From positions 53,076-117,075 of the forward strand of contig JAHHHF010000086.1 in NCBI GenBank assembly GCA_019359495.1: a stretch of DNA of 64,000 nucleotides. Reading direction: 5' to 3'. Numbering within the stretch: the first letter of the stretch is position 1; each line of letters starts with the position of its first letter. Both the position numbers and the translations under genes were made by a program. Shown one piece after another: positions 16,151 to 24,894 of this stretch. The stretch comes from Goleter apudmare HA4340-LM2. Lineage in GTDB: Bacteria; Cyanobacteriota; Cyanobacteriia; Cyanobacteriales; Nostocaceae. Below the pieces are notes generated by a model that saw nothing but the letters and a program-made list of their open reading frames with translations, did no database searches and was not told the DNA's origin.

Positions 16151-19100
16151 TCAGGCGGTGATGGCTAGTTGTTGTTGGTTGAGGTAAAAATAATGACCCT
16201 TTTTGGCGATTAATTCATCGTGAGAGCCACTTTCGACTAATAAGCCACGATCTAAAACCAAAATCAGGTCGGCATTCCGCACAGTAGACAGGCGATGGGC
16301 AATAATCAGACTGGTGCGTCCTTGGAGAATTTTTTTGAGGTTGTTCTGAATAATCCGCTCAGATTCCGGATCGAGGTGGCTGGTGGCTTCGTCAAACACC
16401 AATAGGCGGGGATTTCCTAATAAAGCACGAGCGATCGCTAGACGTTGGCGTTGTCCACCTGATAACATGCCACCACCTTCACCAATTTGGGTTTCGTAGC
16501 CCATTGGCAGTTGCCTGATAAATTCGTCTGCTCCTGCTAACTGCGCCGCCTCGATAATCTCTTCTAGGGTGGCTTCTGGGTGAGCGATGCTGATGTTTTC
16601 TCGAATTGTGCCACCAAATAAAAAGGTGTCTTGATCGACTACACCAATTTGAGAACGGAGCGATCGTAGGGAAATACTCGTCACATCCTGGGAATCAATC
16701 AAAACTTTGCCATCTGTGGGTGGATATAAACCCAAAATCAGCTTGGAAAGGGTAGTTTTCCCAGAACCGCTACGCCCTACAACTGCCACGGTTTGCTCAG
16801 GCTGGATTTCAAAACTGAGATTTTCTAGGACGTTAATATCACTTTCTGAATGATAACGAAACGTGACGTGATCAAAGCAAATTTGTCCACGCAGCATGGT
16901 TAAAAACTGACGGGGTTGAAATTGTAAATCTTCTTCTGGCTCGGCTTCTAAAACATCATTAATCCGTTCTGTGGAAATAATCACTTCCTGCAATTGATTC
17001 CACAACACTATCAACCGTTGGAAAGGACGGATGATGTTGCCTAATAACATATTAAAAGCTACTAATTGCCCAATTGTCAGTTGGTTTTGAATCACTAACC
17101 ATGCCCCAAACCATAGTAATCCTGTAGTCACCAAAGATTCGATAGTGGAACTGAAAACTTGGAGTTGGTTACTAATTACCTGACCGCTAAAGGTCTTCTT
17201 GGTTAAAGTATTGAGCAGTTCTTCCCAATGCCAACGTACTGTTTGTTCAATGGCCATAGAGCGAATTGAACGAATGCCGGTTAAGCTCTGAATCAAATAA
17301 CTATTTTCGTTGGCTAAGGCATTAAAAACTTCACGACTGATGCGGCGCAAAAACGGTGTGGCAATCAAGGCTAGTAACACAAAGGGCGGTACGATCGCTA
17401 AACTCAGCAATGCCATTGCCGAACTGTACCAAAACATCAATCCTACATAGATAAACACTGTCAGCAAATCCAAAATTATCGACAGTGCTTCTCCGGTGAG
17501 AAATCGCTGAATTTTTTGATTTTCTTGGACGCGTGAAATAATATCCCCAACATAACGCGACTCAAAGAATGCTAAAGGCAAGCGAAAGGTATGTCTGATA
17601 AATCCTACCAGCAGCGCTACCCCAATTCGATTTGCTGTGTGATCGAGCAGATATTGTCGCAGTCCGTTGATGGCGACACGGAACACACCAAAAATGATTA
17701 ACCCTAGCCCCACGGTGTTTAAAGTCAGGGTGCTACCTTGGACAATCACTCTATCTAACAATAGTTGAGTGAATAAGGGTGTAATCAGTCCAAATACCTG
17801 GATGAGTACGGAAGCGATAAACACCTCTAGCAGCACACGAGAGTGGGGTTTGACTAATTCCAAAAACTGCCAGAATGGTGTAACTGTTACCTGGGTTTCT
17901 TTAAACTGGGCTGTGGGTTGCAATAACAGCGCGTAACCTGTCCAACCTTCTAGAAACTCAGCAGTGGTAAGGGTACGTTGACCAAGGGCTGGATCACCAA
18001 CAATCACCCGCTTTTTGTGAATTTCGTAAACAACGATGTAGTGTTTACCTTCCCAGTGAGCGATCGCTGGTAGGGGTTGTTGTGCTAATTTATCCAAGCT
18101 GGCTTTCACTGGACGAGTAGCAAAACCAATGGTTTCTGCGGCTGTGGTTAAACCCCTAAGTGATGCTCCACTACGGTTAACGTTGGCTAGTTCCCGCAGC
18201 CGATTTACACTCAAGCGCTTCCCCCAATAGCGACTAATCATCACTAAACAAGCAGCCCCACAATCAGACGCACTTTGTTGCTCATAGAATGGATACCGCT
18301 TCGTCAAACGTCCCCACCAACGCCCCACAGTCACTTTGGGGCTGGGAAAGTAAGCTTGGCGAATCTTTTGCTTTGGTGGAATTACAGGTTCTGGTTGTGG
18401 AAACGCAATCACATTAGGAACTGGGGGTTGAGAAGATTTGTCCTCACTCCCTACTCTGGCTTGACGCTGCTGAAAGTCTATTAACCCTGCTAATTGCGGC
18501 CAGTATAGTAGTGCTGTCTGCCAATCAGCGTTCTTGAGACTGTAAATAATAGTTGGTTGCGTCACTTGCCAACTTGTATGCTTTGTTACTGCATAGATGT
18601 TGCCAGGTATCAAAACTTGCCCATCAGCATGTAGGAGTTCTCCTCGTTGCAATAGCCAAAGCTTAGTATCTTTAAATAGCTGAGTACTTAGAGTACCAAT
18701 TTCTACAGTGTCCCGCTTAAACAGGGAGAAGGCTTTAAGTATTTCCTCCACCGATGTTTGCTCTGGGAGTAGGGAGTTTTGATAACACAGCAGCAGCAAA
18801 TCCCAAACTTCTGCACGCTCTTTGAGGCGATCGCAGATGCTTGTAGAGTTGTTTATCACTTCTTGCAAAGCTTCTTGCTTGAGATAGCAAAGCTTTAAAT
18901 TCACAGAAGCTCTAGCGGTGTAAGGAATGAATTCAGCTTCTGGAAATAGGGTGAGTTCACCAAATGATGCTCCCACACCTAGGGTAGTAATTAAGTTATG
19001 AGAGTTATCCAGTAACCTCACTTTACCCGCCAAAATTAGATAAATTCCCGGCGATGCTGCTGCTGCTTGCCAGAATTGCTTGGCTACTGGTGGTTCAATG

Positions 19101-19231
19101 ATTTCTGCTGCTTTCAGACATCTATTAATTTCCCTCTCTGACAACGACTCACCCAAGATTTGGGTGAGTTGTTGAGCTAACTGCTGCTCAAAAAAGGCTG
19201 ATGGCATTTCCTGACCTCCAAAACTTTGCAT
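16151..19231 (-). CDS. C39-peptidase ABC exporter with N-terminal cNMP-binding-like domain (HetC-like)
   Basis: This 1026-residue protein has a cyclic-nucleotide-binding-like region (about 45-130, GIYLILAGKVRLLD, GASFGELTLFPEAE). The C39 peptidase domain follows at about 313-440, with Cys324 (SASDCGAACL), His397 (GKHYIVVYE) and Asp413 (VGDPALG). The membrane domain spans about 460-740. The ATPase has Walker A GRSGSGKTTLSK, signature LSGGQRQRLAIARALL, Walker B LLVFDEATSHLD and H-loop IIAHRLST. All catalytic residues are present. It should cleave double-Gly leaders and export cores, and the tandem precursors at 7448-9189 are the obvious substrates. It shares its domain order with HetC at 25421. 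ATG 19207 is an alternative start. Confidence 0.92.
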   Translation of the reverse strand: MQSFGGQEMPSAFFEQQLAQQLTQILGESLSEREINRCLKAAEIIEPPVAKQFWQAAAASPGIYLILAGKVRLLDNSHNLITTLGVGASFGELTLFPEAEFIPYTARASVNLKLCYLKQEALQEVINNSTSICDRLKERAEVWDLLLLCYQNSLLPEQTSVEEILKAFSLFKRDTVEIGTLSTQLFKDTKLWLLQRGELLHADGQVLIPGNIYAVTKHTSWQVTQPTIIYSLKNADWQTALLYWPQLAGLIDFQQRQARVGSEDKSSQPPVPNVIAFPQPEPVIPPKQKIRQAYFPSPKVTVGRWWGRLTKRYPFYEQQSASDCGAACLVMISRYWGKRLSVNRLRELANVNRSGASLRGLTTAAETIGFATRPVKASLDKLAQQPLPAIAHWEGKHYIVVYEIHKKRVIVGDPALGQRTLTTAEFLEGWTGYALLLQPTAQFKETQVTVTPFWQFLELVKPHSRVLLEVFIASVLIQVFGLITPLFTQLLLDRVIVQGSTLTLNTVGLGLIIFGVFRVAINGLRQYLLDHTANRIGVALLVGFIRHTFRLPLAFFESRYVGDIISRVQENQKIQRFLTGEALSIILDLLTVFIYVGLMFWYSSAMALLSLAIVPPFVLLALIATPFLRRISREVFNALANENSYLIQSLTGIRSIRSMAIEQTVRWHWEELLNTLTKKTFSGQVISNQLQVFSSTIESLVTTGLLWFGAWLVIQNQLTIGQLVAFNMLLGNIIRPFQRLIVLWNQLQEVIISTERINDVLEAEPEEDLQFQPRQFLTMLRGQICFDHVTFRYHSESDINVLENLSFEIQPEQTVAVVGRSGSGKTTLSKLILGLYPPTDGKVLIDSQDVTSISLRSLRSQIGVVDQDTFLFGGTIRENISIAHPEATLEEIIEAAQLAGADEFIRQLPMGYETQIGEGGGMLSGGQRQRLAIARALLGNPRLLVFDEATSHLDPESERIIQNNLKKILQGRTSLIIAHRLSTVRNADLILVLDRGLLVESGSHDELIAKKGHYFYLNQQQLAITA

Positions 19232-19334
19232 CCAAATCCATAGCTAATTGGTCAGTGGTCAGTTTTTAGTTGTCATTTGTTATTTGTCAAAAGTTGTTAT
19301 CAAACCCCAAATAACAAACACCAAACCCCAAATC

Positions 19335-19934
19335 TTAGTTATTCGTCTGCATCAGATTAAATGACCAATGTAAACTTGTTTCGGAGCTAGATTGTAAGTC
19401 GCCGATTGTAATCGCCCCATCCTTGGTATTGTCAGTTTCTGGTGGAGGAGAACTTTTGCGTTTGGTGGAAAGTCCCATTTGTTTAAGTAGGCGATTAATG
19501 TGGCGATCGCTAATTACAATGCCAAATTCACCTGCTAAGTGCTTACTTAACCATTGAGCTGTCCAGTAACCAAATGCATAGCCATAGTCACGAGGGCTAT
19601 GGGTGACTAATTCTTTCAAGCGTTCAATATATTGATGATTAACAATCTTCGGTCTACCTATTGGTCGCTCGTTCCATTTGTGCGCTAAACCTGCTTCTGC
19701 TATCCCAATCCAGTACCGCGCCATCTCTTGCGAACAACCTAACGTTTCACAGATTTGGGTTTGAGATTTACCCACATCTGCAAGTAACATAATTTCAATC
19801 CGTCGTCGATATTCTGGCTGTAAATTAGCTTGTAAGTTTTTTAACAAAGCCTTGCGTTGAAAAGGTGTTAAAAACTTGCTCTCTTGCATTTCGTAGCTTT
19901 CAAAAGCCTTGTCTTGACTAGAGTATTGTGACAT
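19335..19934 (-). CDS. Helix-turn-helix protein resembling an IS630-type N-terminal domain
   Basis: This 199-residue protein has two helix-turn-helix units. The first is EYRRRIEIMLLADVGKSQTQICETLGCSQEMARYW. The second is a winged-helix-like segment: ERLKELVTHSPRDYGYAFGYWTAQWLSKHLAGEFGIVISDRHINRLLKQMGLS. This is the DNA-binding half of IS630/Tc1-like transposases. No DDE catalytic domain follows, and the Ser/Asn-rich tail ends in a proper stop. No inverted repeats were seen around it. It lies 103 nt upstream of the exporter gene on the same strand, so it is more likely a domesticated regulator than a mobile element. Confidence 0.7.
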   Translation of the reverse strand: MSQYSSQDKAFESYEMQESKFLTPFQRKALLKNLQANLQPEYRRRIEIMLLADVGKSQTQICETLGCSQEMARYWIGIAEAGLAHKWNERPIGRPKIVNHQYIERLKELVTHSPRDYGYAFGYWTAQWLSKHLAGEFGIVISDRHINRLLKQMGLSTKRKSSPPPETDNTKDGAITIGDLQSSSETSLHWSFNLMQTNN

Positions 19935-20911
19935 AATTCGTACCAGTTGCCGTCAACTGTAAAATGTGGGTAATTCTTGCTATTGCGTCTGTAACCAAAA
20001 GTTTTATACTTGAGGTTAAACATCGCAAACACAATTAGCTTTTCATGGCTAATTATCTATTCATGTGACTGGTAAAACACTTATAAGCAGTGTGAATTTT
20101 ACTGGTTAATCCCAGAAATTCACAGACTTTCCTGAAGCCTGGTTAACACTAATATCTGTTTAAACCAGTTGCCCGGTTTGATGGTAGTAGGAAAGTTAGT
20201 TAGAGTCTTCTAGGTAAACTAATTTTGAGAATGTTATTGAACTCTACAACACGGGTTCATTGGTCAACCTCTAGATATTGTAATTGGTATGTTTTAATTA
20301 ATCAAAAAGAGGTTGCAACATGATTTACAGATTAGAGTTTAGAAGTAGCTGAGGTCAGGTGTTAAGTATAAATCTACTTCCCTTAGCCTAATATTAGCAA
20401 TCTTCTCATTAGTAGATTTCTATCAATCCGAAACTCGTTATAAGAGAAGTCTAACGTAAAAGAGACAGTTACTCACTTTACGTCTTAATACACTGTCATT
20501 TATTTAAAAATTCTCCTACATTTCGCCTAGGTTTTTTACAAAAAAAATAGAATCTTCATTAAATCTTTATATGGACTTAATAAATAAATAAATTCAAATT
20601 ATATTGATCCATACAAAATTCGATGATTAGATTAAGATATCTGTAATAAAAACATCCATTAATTACAAATTTCTTATTGCACTAAATCTAGAAATGCAAA
20701 CTTATTGTTTATCAAAAACTTAGATAAAGATGATTATTATCATAAATAAATAAGCGTTTAGTATCTACCTAGAGAATGAAAAAAATATTTTTATTAAAAT
20801 TCTAAATTAAAAATAATAACCCTTTCCTGTCAAAGATGCTACACGTAGCTTGCTTTCTCAGAGGTTGACAGTAGTGAACTTGATTGACTTTGACATATTG
20901 ATGTATCTCAG
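19935..20911. other. 977-bp AT-rich spacer, no gene seen
   Basis: This holds the presumed promoter of the HTH-exporter-HlyD-isomerase transcript at its left end. The rest is AT-rich with many in-frame stops. No inverted repeats or RNA structures stand out. Confidence 0.4.
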
Positions 20912-21655
20912 TTACCTAGGTGATACTAAACTCAACATATAATTTAGCTCATTCACTAACCAATGTTTAAACATATTATTGATAATTTCTTGATATCTTT
21001 CAGGTGTTAATAGCGCAGGTAAAAAATCCTCAACTATAAAAAGATGATACCCTTGCTCAGTTCTTATAGGGCCTATCAATTGTTTAGAGGGTACACTAAA
21101 GACAATAACTGCAATATCTGGCGGAAGAGCAAAACGGTAAATAGTTCCTTCATAACCACACTTTTTTTGGCGATTTGTGTCAATATCATAACGATGAGCA
21201 GCCTCATAAAAGCTGATTTCACCCTCTTCAATTTGATAGTACAGTTCTTGCGCCAATATTTCTGACTCGACGACGATTTGATAGAGGATAACTTGCTCAA
21301 ATGCTAGGCGATTTTTGATAAAAAACTTTTCTACTTCTTCAGCAAACAACGCCTCAGCTAATTTTTGTGATAATAAGCGATCGCGTATTCCTTCTTCCCA
21401 ATCATCGGGGGAGATTAATTGATCCGCTAGCCAGGCTATTGTATCCGTAGCCTTTTCCAAATGTTGTTCACGGCGCTGACAATTTGCTTCAGCTTCAATT
21501 TCTTCTGTAGTCACAGTAATCCCTCTTTCTTGGGCTACTTGTAGGATCACCTTTTTAAATAAAATATTTTGGTATACCTCCTTCAAACTCATTTCACTTT
21601 TGAGGAAGTTGACAATTTCTTCTGGTTCAATAAATATATTTGACAAGTCATTCAT
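20912..21655 (-). CDS. Cytoplasmic parvulin-type peptidyl-prolyl isomerase (third)
   Basis: This 247-residue protein (MNDLSNIFIEPEEIVNFLKSEM) has no signal peptide. It has the same layout as the other two: VAQERGITVTTEEIEAEANCQRREQHLEKATDTIAWL and ISPDDWEEGIRDRLLSQKLAEALF, then the parvulin half YQIVVESEILAQELYYQIEEGEISF, GYEGTIYRFALPPDIAVIVFS and IGPIRTEQGYHLFIVEDF. It stands apart from the exporter operon by about 1 kb and from hetP by about 1.5 kb, so it may have its own promoter. Three related isomerases around one exporter suggest different clients or dosage. Confidence 0.82.
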   Translation of the reverse strand: MNDLSNIFIEPEEIVNFLKSEMSLKEVYQNILFKKVILQVAQERGITVTTEEIEAEANCQRREQHLEKATDTIAWLADQLISPDDWEEGIRDRLLSQKLAEALFAEEVEKFFIKNRLAFEQVILYQIVVESEILAQELYYQIEEGEISFYEAAHRYDIDTNRQKKCGYEGTIYRFALPPDIAVIVFSVPSKQLIGPIRTEQGYHLFIVEDFLPALLTPERYQEIINNMFKHWLVNELNYMLSLVSPR

Positions 21656-22132
21656 TTGTATTTATGCTTTTAAATAATCTGTGGATTTTTTAAATTTCTT
21701 TAAAGATTATCCTGATTTAGGAATTAATATAAATAAACACAAATAAATCCCCATAATTATATTTTTATGTTTTATATCAAATTTCTATCTCAAAAAAAAT
21801 CAATATAAATTGTAGAAAATACTGAACATTAGTTTCATAGCTTAGAATATTGCGATGTAAAATAAAATCAAAAACTTTTGCGGATTTCACTGACTACAAC
21901 CCCCAAAATGACTACTTAATTTAAGTTTTTTATAAAGTTGTATGAGATATATTTATATTTTACGGATAAAATACCGATATCTTACTTAAAATTTGTCAAG
22001 ATATAGTCATATCTGAGCTTTTAAAGACATTCATTTCTACCTGTCTCTTAAAAAATAGCTTATGCTATCCTTTAAGCTGAATTGCTCAAATCTCTTACTT
22101 CTAACCTCTACGAAGCCACCTATGCTTGTCTA

Positions 22133-22313
22133 AGAGGATGTTTTAAAAGTTCTCTCGTTGGTAGCAAAACGTTTCATATCCCCCTAAATCCACGCCACTT
22201 GCTACAAGTCGGCAAAGCCGCCCAGCGCAGTGGCTCCCCTTAGAAAAGGGGGACTTTAAGAAGTTTTCCCCTAGTGCTTAAAATCACAGCCAACCACTTT
22301 TCAAACAACCTCT
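22133..22313. mobile_element. MITE-like element with 18-bp terminal inverted repeats
   Basis: The left end AGAGGATGTTTTAAAAGT (22133-22150) and the complement of the right end, AGAGGTTGTTTGAAAAGT (22296-22313), match at 16 of 18 positions. The 181-bp body has no coding potential and includes a short C-rich/G-rich inner pairing (cccccta with agggggac). A similar left end recurs at 63396. It is too short for a transposase, so it would be a non-autonomous element. The target duplication could not be fixed. Confidence 0.65.
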
Positions 22314-22452
22314 AATTAGGTGCTTAAAGATAAGATGTTTATGAGCGAGACACTCACACTACGATTCTCTATGAATTAATTACACCTACCTATAAGCAGT
22401 CAGGAATCTATTCTGTATTTCCTAACGGTGTTAAAAATTTTTGTTACATAAA

Positions 22453-22476
22453 AAAACTGGAATAGCTTCCAGTTTT
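22453..22476. repeat. 10-bp perfect hairpin
   Basis: AAAACTGGAA pairs with TTCCAGTTTT around a 4-base loop (TAGC). It lies about 70 nt upstream of the possible degenerate small ORF. Confidence 0.5.
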
Positions 22477-22545
22477 GAGCTTCCAGTCTTTGCTGTATAT
22501 ATAAGCAATTTATACAGCATAAATAATCCTGTTGGGAGGACTAGG

Positions 22546-22673
22546 ATGACAATAGATGAAAGAGAAGCGTTGGAGCCATAAGTTCTACCAGCTATGAACA
22601 TAATTTAACTGTCACTTTTTCTATTTCCACTTCTGAGAGTAATGCTAAATATGAGTTTTGGGCTAAAGCATAA
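22546..22673 (+). pseudogene. Possible degenerate small peptide gene
   Basis: A strong Shine-Dalgarno (GGGAGGA, 22534-22540) precedes ATG 22546 (MTIDEREALEP, then stop). The +2 frame immediately continues as a Ser/Thr-rich, low-stop stretch (ISSTSYEHNLTVTFSISTS, then ESNAKYEFWAKA) to a TAA at 22671. One or two lost bases would join them into a peptide of about 42 residues. It could be a decayed precursor peptide, or chance. Confidence 0.25.
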
Positions 22674-23149
22674 CCACAGTTAAGGAAGTTTTTTGAACGT
22701 TAGAACATCCACCATTTATAGGCGATGTAGTAGCGCCTTTAAGTCGAAAATGAGGGAACCACCGACCCCTCATTCTTTAGCTCAGACTTCCTAGGAAAAA
22801 GAACCACCAGTAGTAACAGTTGAACTTTTAGTTTTAGGTAGAAGTTATCTACTCTCAAAAGACACTGACTACTTGAGTAATCAGTTAGATGTATTTCATG
22901 CTCTAAAACATGAAAACACCTTGTCAGTCACCTCTGTTTAAGTTCCTAGCTATAATTTATAAAATTTTATCGAGAAATATTTGCCATTTTGGCAGAATTA
23001 ATTAAGAATGCTTGAAATTAATTTTATTCATGAGTTTTAAGATATGTTTGCATAGGTAATTACCTGCCATACTATCAATACTCAACTGTATGGCAAGCGT
23101 TTAGGAAATGGATTTATGATGAATCAGTATCAACTGATTCAATAGAATT

Positions 23150-23620
23150 TCAGTTAAATTCACAGAGTTTCAAAGCAAAATCTTGAGTACTTTCTGGAGT
23201 CAATTCAGTCTGGATTGATTGATATTCTTGGACTTGCTTTGTTAGCCACTGTTCCATACTACCGCCGCGAATTTCTGCTTTCTGTTTTCTGACTACATCC
23301 AGATAAGCCAAATCCTTAATTTTGCTTAAACAGCTGGGTGCAAGATTAGTCTCAGAACGTTTTTCAGCAGATTGTTTAGCAATTTGCATACTGATATTTT
23401 GCTGCTGCTGCGGCCTAGTAGCCTGGGAGTTCTCTTTGAGTAATCGATTGTAGGTGCGGTAGGGAATGTAATGTAAAGGATTGTAGCCAGAAAACTTTAA
23501 CATTAAAACACATGCCCAGGAATACTTGCCGGCAAGAATTGCTTCAACTACTTGGTCAAACTGTTCAGGATGAATTGTCTTATTTAACTTGCTACTAATG
23601 CTAGAAATATCTTGATTCAT
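23150..23620 (-). CDS. hetP: Heterocyst differentiation protein HetP
   Basis: This 156-residue protein has the HetP core at residues about 15-65 ([49 protein letters not shown]). A Gln-rich linker and a C-terminal region follow ([35 protein letters not shown]). In Anabaena PCC 7120 hetP lies downstream of hetC and acts in commitment to heterocyst fate, with HetR controlling its transcription. The same hetC-hetP order is seen here. The 17-bp HetR-like palindrome is 1.26 kb upstream, and an NtcA-type promoter about 1 kb upstream. Between them lies an unrecognised ORF. Confidence 0.92.
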   Translation of the reverse strand: MNQDISSISSKLNKTIHPEQFDQVVEAILAGKYSWACVLMLKFSGYNPLHYIPYRTYNRLLKENSQATRPQQQQNISMQIAKQSAEKRSETNLAPSCLSKIKDLAYLDVVRKQKAEIRGGSMEQWLTKQVQEYQSIQTELTPESTQDFALKLCEFN

Positions 23621-23795
23621 AGTGTTGTTTTGTCTGCGATGAAATAAACCAGTTTCGTTTATTCGGTTATTGATGTTTCAATTGGTCAGAAAAACTGCTC
23701 TAGCCTGTTAGCAGTTGTGAAATCGGTCAAGGAACATATCGGTAAAGCTTAAGTAGCGGATGTTGAAGGAGGACACAACCCATCAACAGGCGCAG

Positions 23796-24275
23796 CTAGA
23801 GATTTCTCCAGTCAGTTGTCAGATGCTTTTGCAGTTTCTGGAGATGCTTGAGTTTGTCTAGCTTGGTGTTGGCTGACAACTGAGTCATTTTCCCAGCTAT
23901 GAGCAAACTAAACTTGGTAGATGGTGTCAGCCAAAGCAGGAACTTTGCAAACCTGCTTAGGGCTGATTGTGCTGCTACTGGTGCAACTGCTATGGTGTTG
24001 GTGACTTTTACAATTTTTTCTATCCACGCCCAAACCACACCATTTGCAAACAAAGCTTCAGTGTCTAATTTGACTCGATAGGGAAGGGCTGAAGGCTGCT
24101 GAAAGCTATGTACCTTCTGCTTGATAGTTGCTTCCTGACAGATAGTGCTGATGAGGCTGCGTTTATGTGTTGATATTTCTTGTAAAGTCGCTACTACGGA
24201 AGTGACTTTACTTATGTATTGGGATACTTTGTGAGGCTCTAGTTCGTAATTAGGATGTAAATTATTGAGCTTCAT
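23796..24275 (-). CDS. Unrecognised 159-residue protein between hetC and hetP
   Basis: I do not recognise this protein. ATG 24275 is preceded by a strong AAGGAGG about 11 nt upstream; an ATG at 24335 in the same frame has only AAGG. The product (MKLNNLHPNYELEPHKVSQY) is basic and rich in Lys, Thr, Ala and Leu. It has a mildly hydrophobic middle (LFANGVVWAWIEKIVKVTNTIAVAPVAAQSALSRFAKFLLWL) and a C-terminal basic helix (KLDKLKHLQKLQKHL). It lies downstream of the HetR-like and NtcA-type sites and 175 nt upstream of hetP on the same strand, so it is probably carried by the hetP transcript. Confidence 0.5.
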   Translation of the reverse strand: MKLNNLHPNYELEPHKVSQYISKVTSVVATLQEISTHKRSLISTICQEATIKQKVHSFQQPSALPYRVKLDTEALFANGVVWAWIEKIVKVTNTIAVAPVAAQSALSRFAKFLLWLTPSTKFSLLIAGKMTQLSANTKLDKLKHLQKLQKHLTTDWRNL

Positions 24276-24612
24276 CCTTAAGTGGCCTCCTTGCCTTGAG
24301 GTTTCGACTGCATTTGACCTGATGATTCTTTCCATGAGCTGACCTTAAATCGGAAACTTGACTGTGTTTGATCAAGCTAGTCTACTGCTTGGCTGTAATT
24401 CCTCAGATGGACTCCCAATTTTTTCAACCCTTATGGAGGGATTTGATACTCATGGAAGCAGCTGTAGCTGATTACCTCTCGGCTTTAGCTTTCGCTTGTT
24501 CGTAAACCCAGGTAAAAATTTACCTTTGGTGACGTCAGATGACTGGCAGGAAAAAGTCTCCGTGTGGCTCTTGGTAGATGCAGTTTCGTCCTCTGGAAAA
24601 TTCTCGACTCCT

Positions 24613-24654
24613 AACTTAATTCTTCGCCCTGATATTTTTCGTATATTTATTTAC
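24613..24654 (-). promoter_or_regulatory. NtcA-type promoter upstream of the ORF and hetP
   Basis: On the minus strand GTA-AATAAATA-TAC (24654-24641) is followed after exactly 22 nt by TAAGTT (24618-24613), fitting GTA-N8-TAC-N22-TAN3T. This is the layout of NtcA-activated promoters. The implied transcript start is near 24606, about 330 nt before the ORF and about 985 nt before hetP. Confidence 0.5.
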
Positions 24655-24877
24655 TGGCAAATTAGGAGCAGCTTAAGTAGTGTTTCATACTTACTAGACT
24701 AGAAGAGAAAAATTATTCATCCTTGAGCAGCAATAACAACATTTTTATTTATACTATTTTTTCCTGCGAATGTCATCTGCAAATAAGCATCTTTATAAAA
24801 TAAATTTACTGAATTTACTGACATCTTTACTTGTGTCTTGTGCAACTTTAATTTTTGTCCCCTCATTAATTAGTGAA

Positions 24878-24894
24878 GAGGGGTTATGCCCCTC
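24878..24894. promoter_or_regulatory. HetR-like binding palindrome upstream of hetP
   Basis: GAGGGG-TTATG-CCCCTC is a 17-bp inverted repeat with the same arms and length as the HetR target described upstream of hetP in Anabaena PCC 7120 (GAGGGGTCTAACCCCTC, from memory). A further CCCCTC half lies 14-20 nt away on the left. The site is 603 nt upstream of the unrecognised ORF and 1258 nt upstream of hetP. Confidence 0.75.

Larger units (their letters stand above)
21656..23149. other. 1.5-kb spacer between isomerase and hetP
   Basis: No intact gene is seen. It contains a MITE-like element (22133-22313), a 10-bp hairpin (22453-22476), a possible degenerate small ORF (22546-22673) and, near the hetP end, an inverted repeat TGCCATAC/GTATGGCA (23065-23095) that could end the hetP transcript. 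The remainder is AT-rich. Confidence 0.5.

Noticed and set aside
19335..19934. Insertion sequence of the IS630 family
   Set aside because: No DDE catalytic domain, no terminal inverted repeats and no TA duplication were seen around the HTH gene.
24496..24702. 68-codon plus-strand frame upstream of hetP
   Set aside because: It overlaps the NtcA-type site, has no ribosome-binding site and no recognisable composition.
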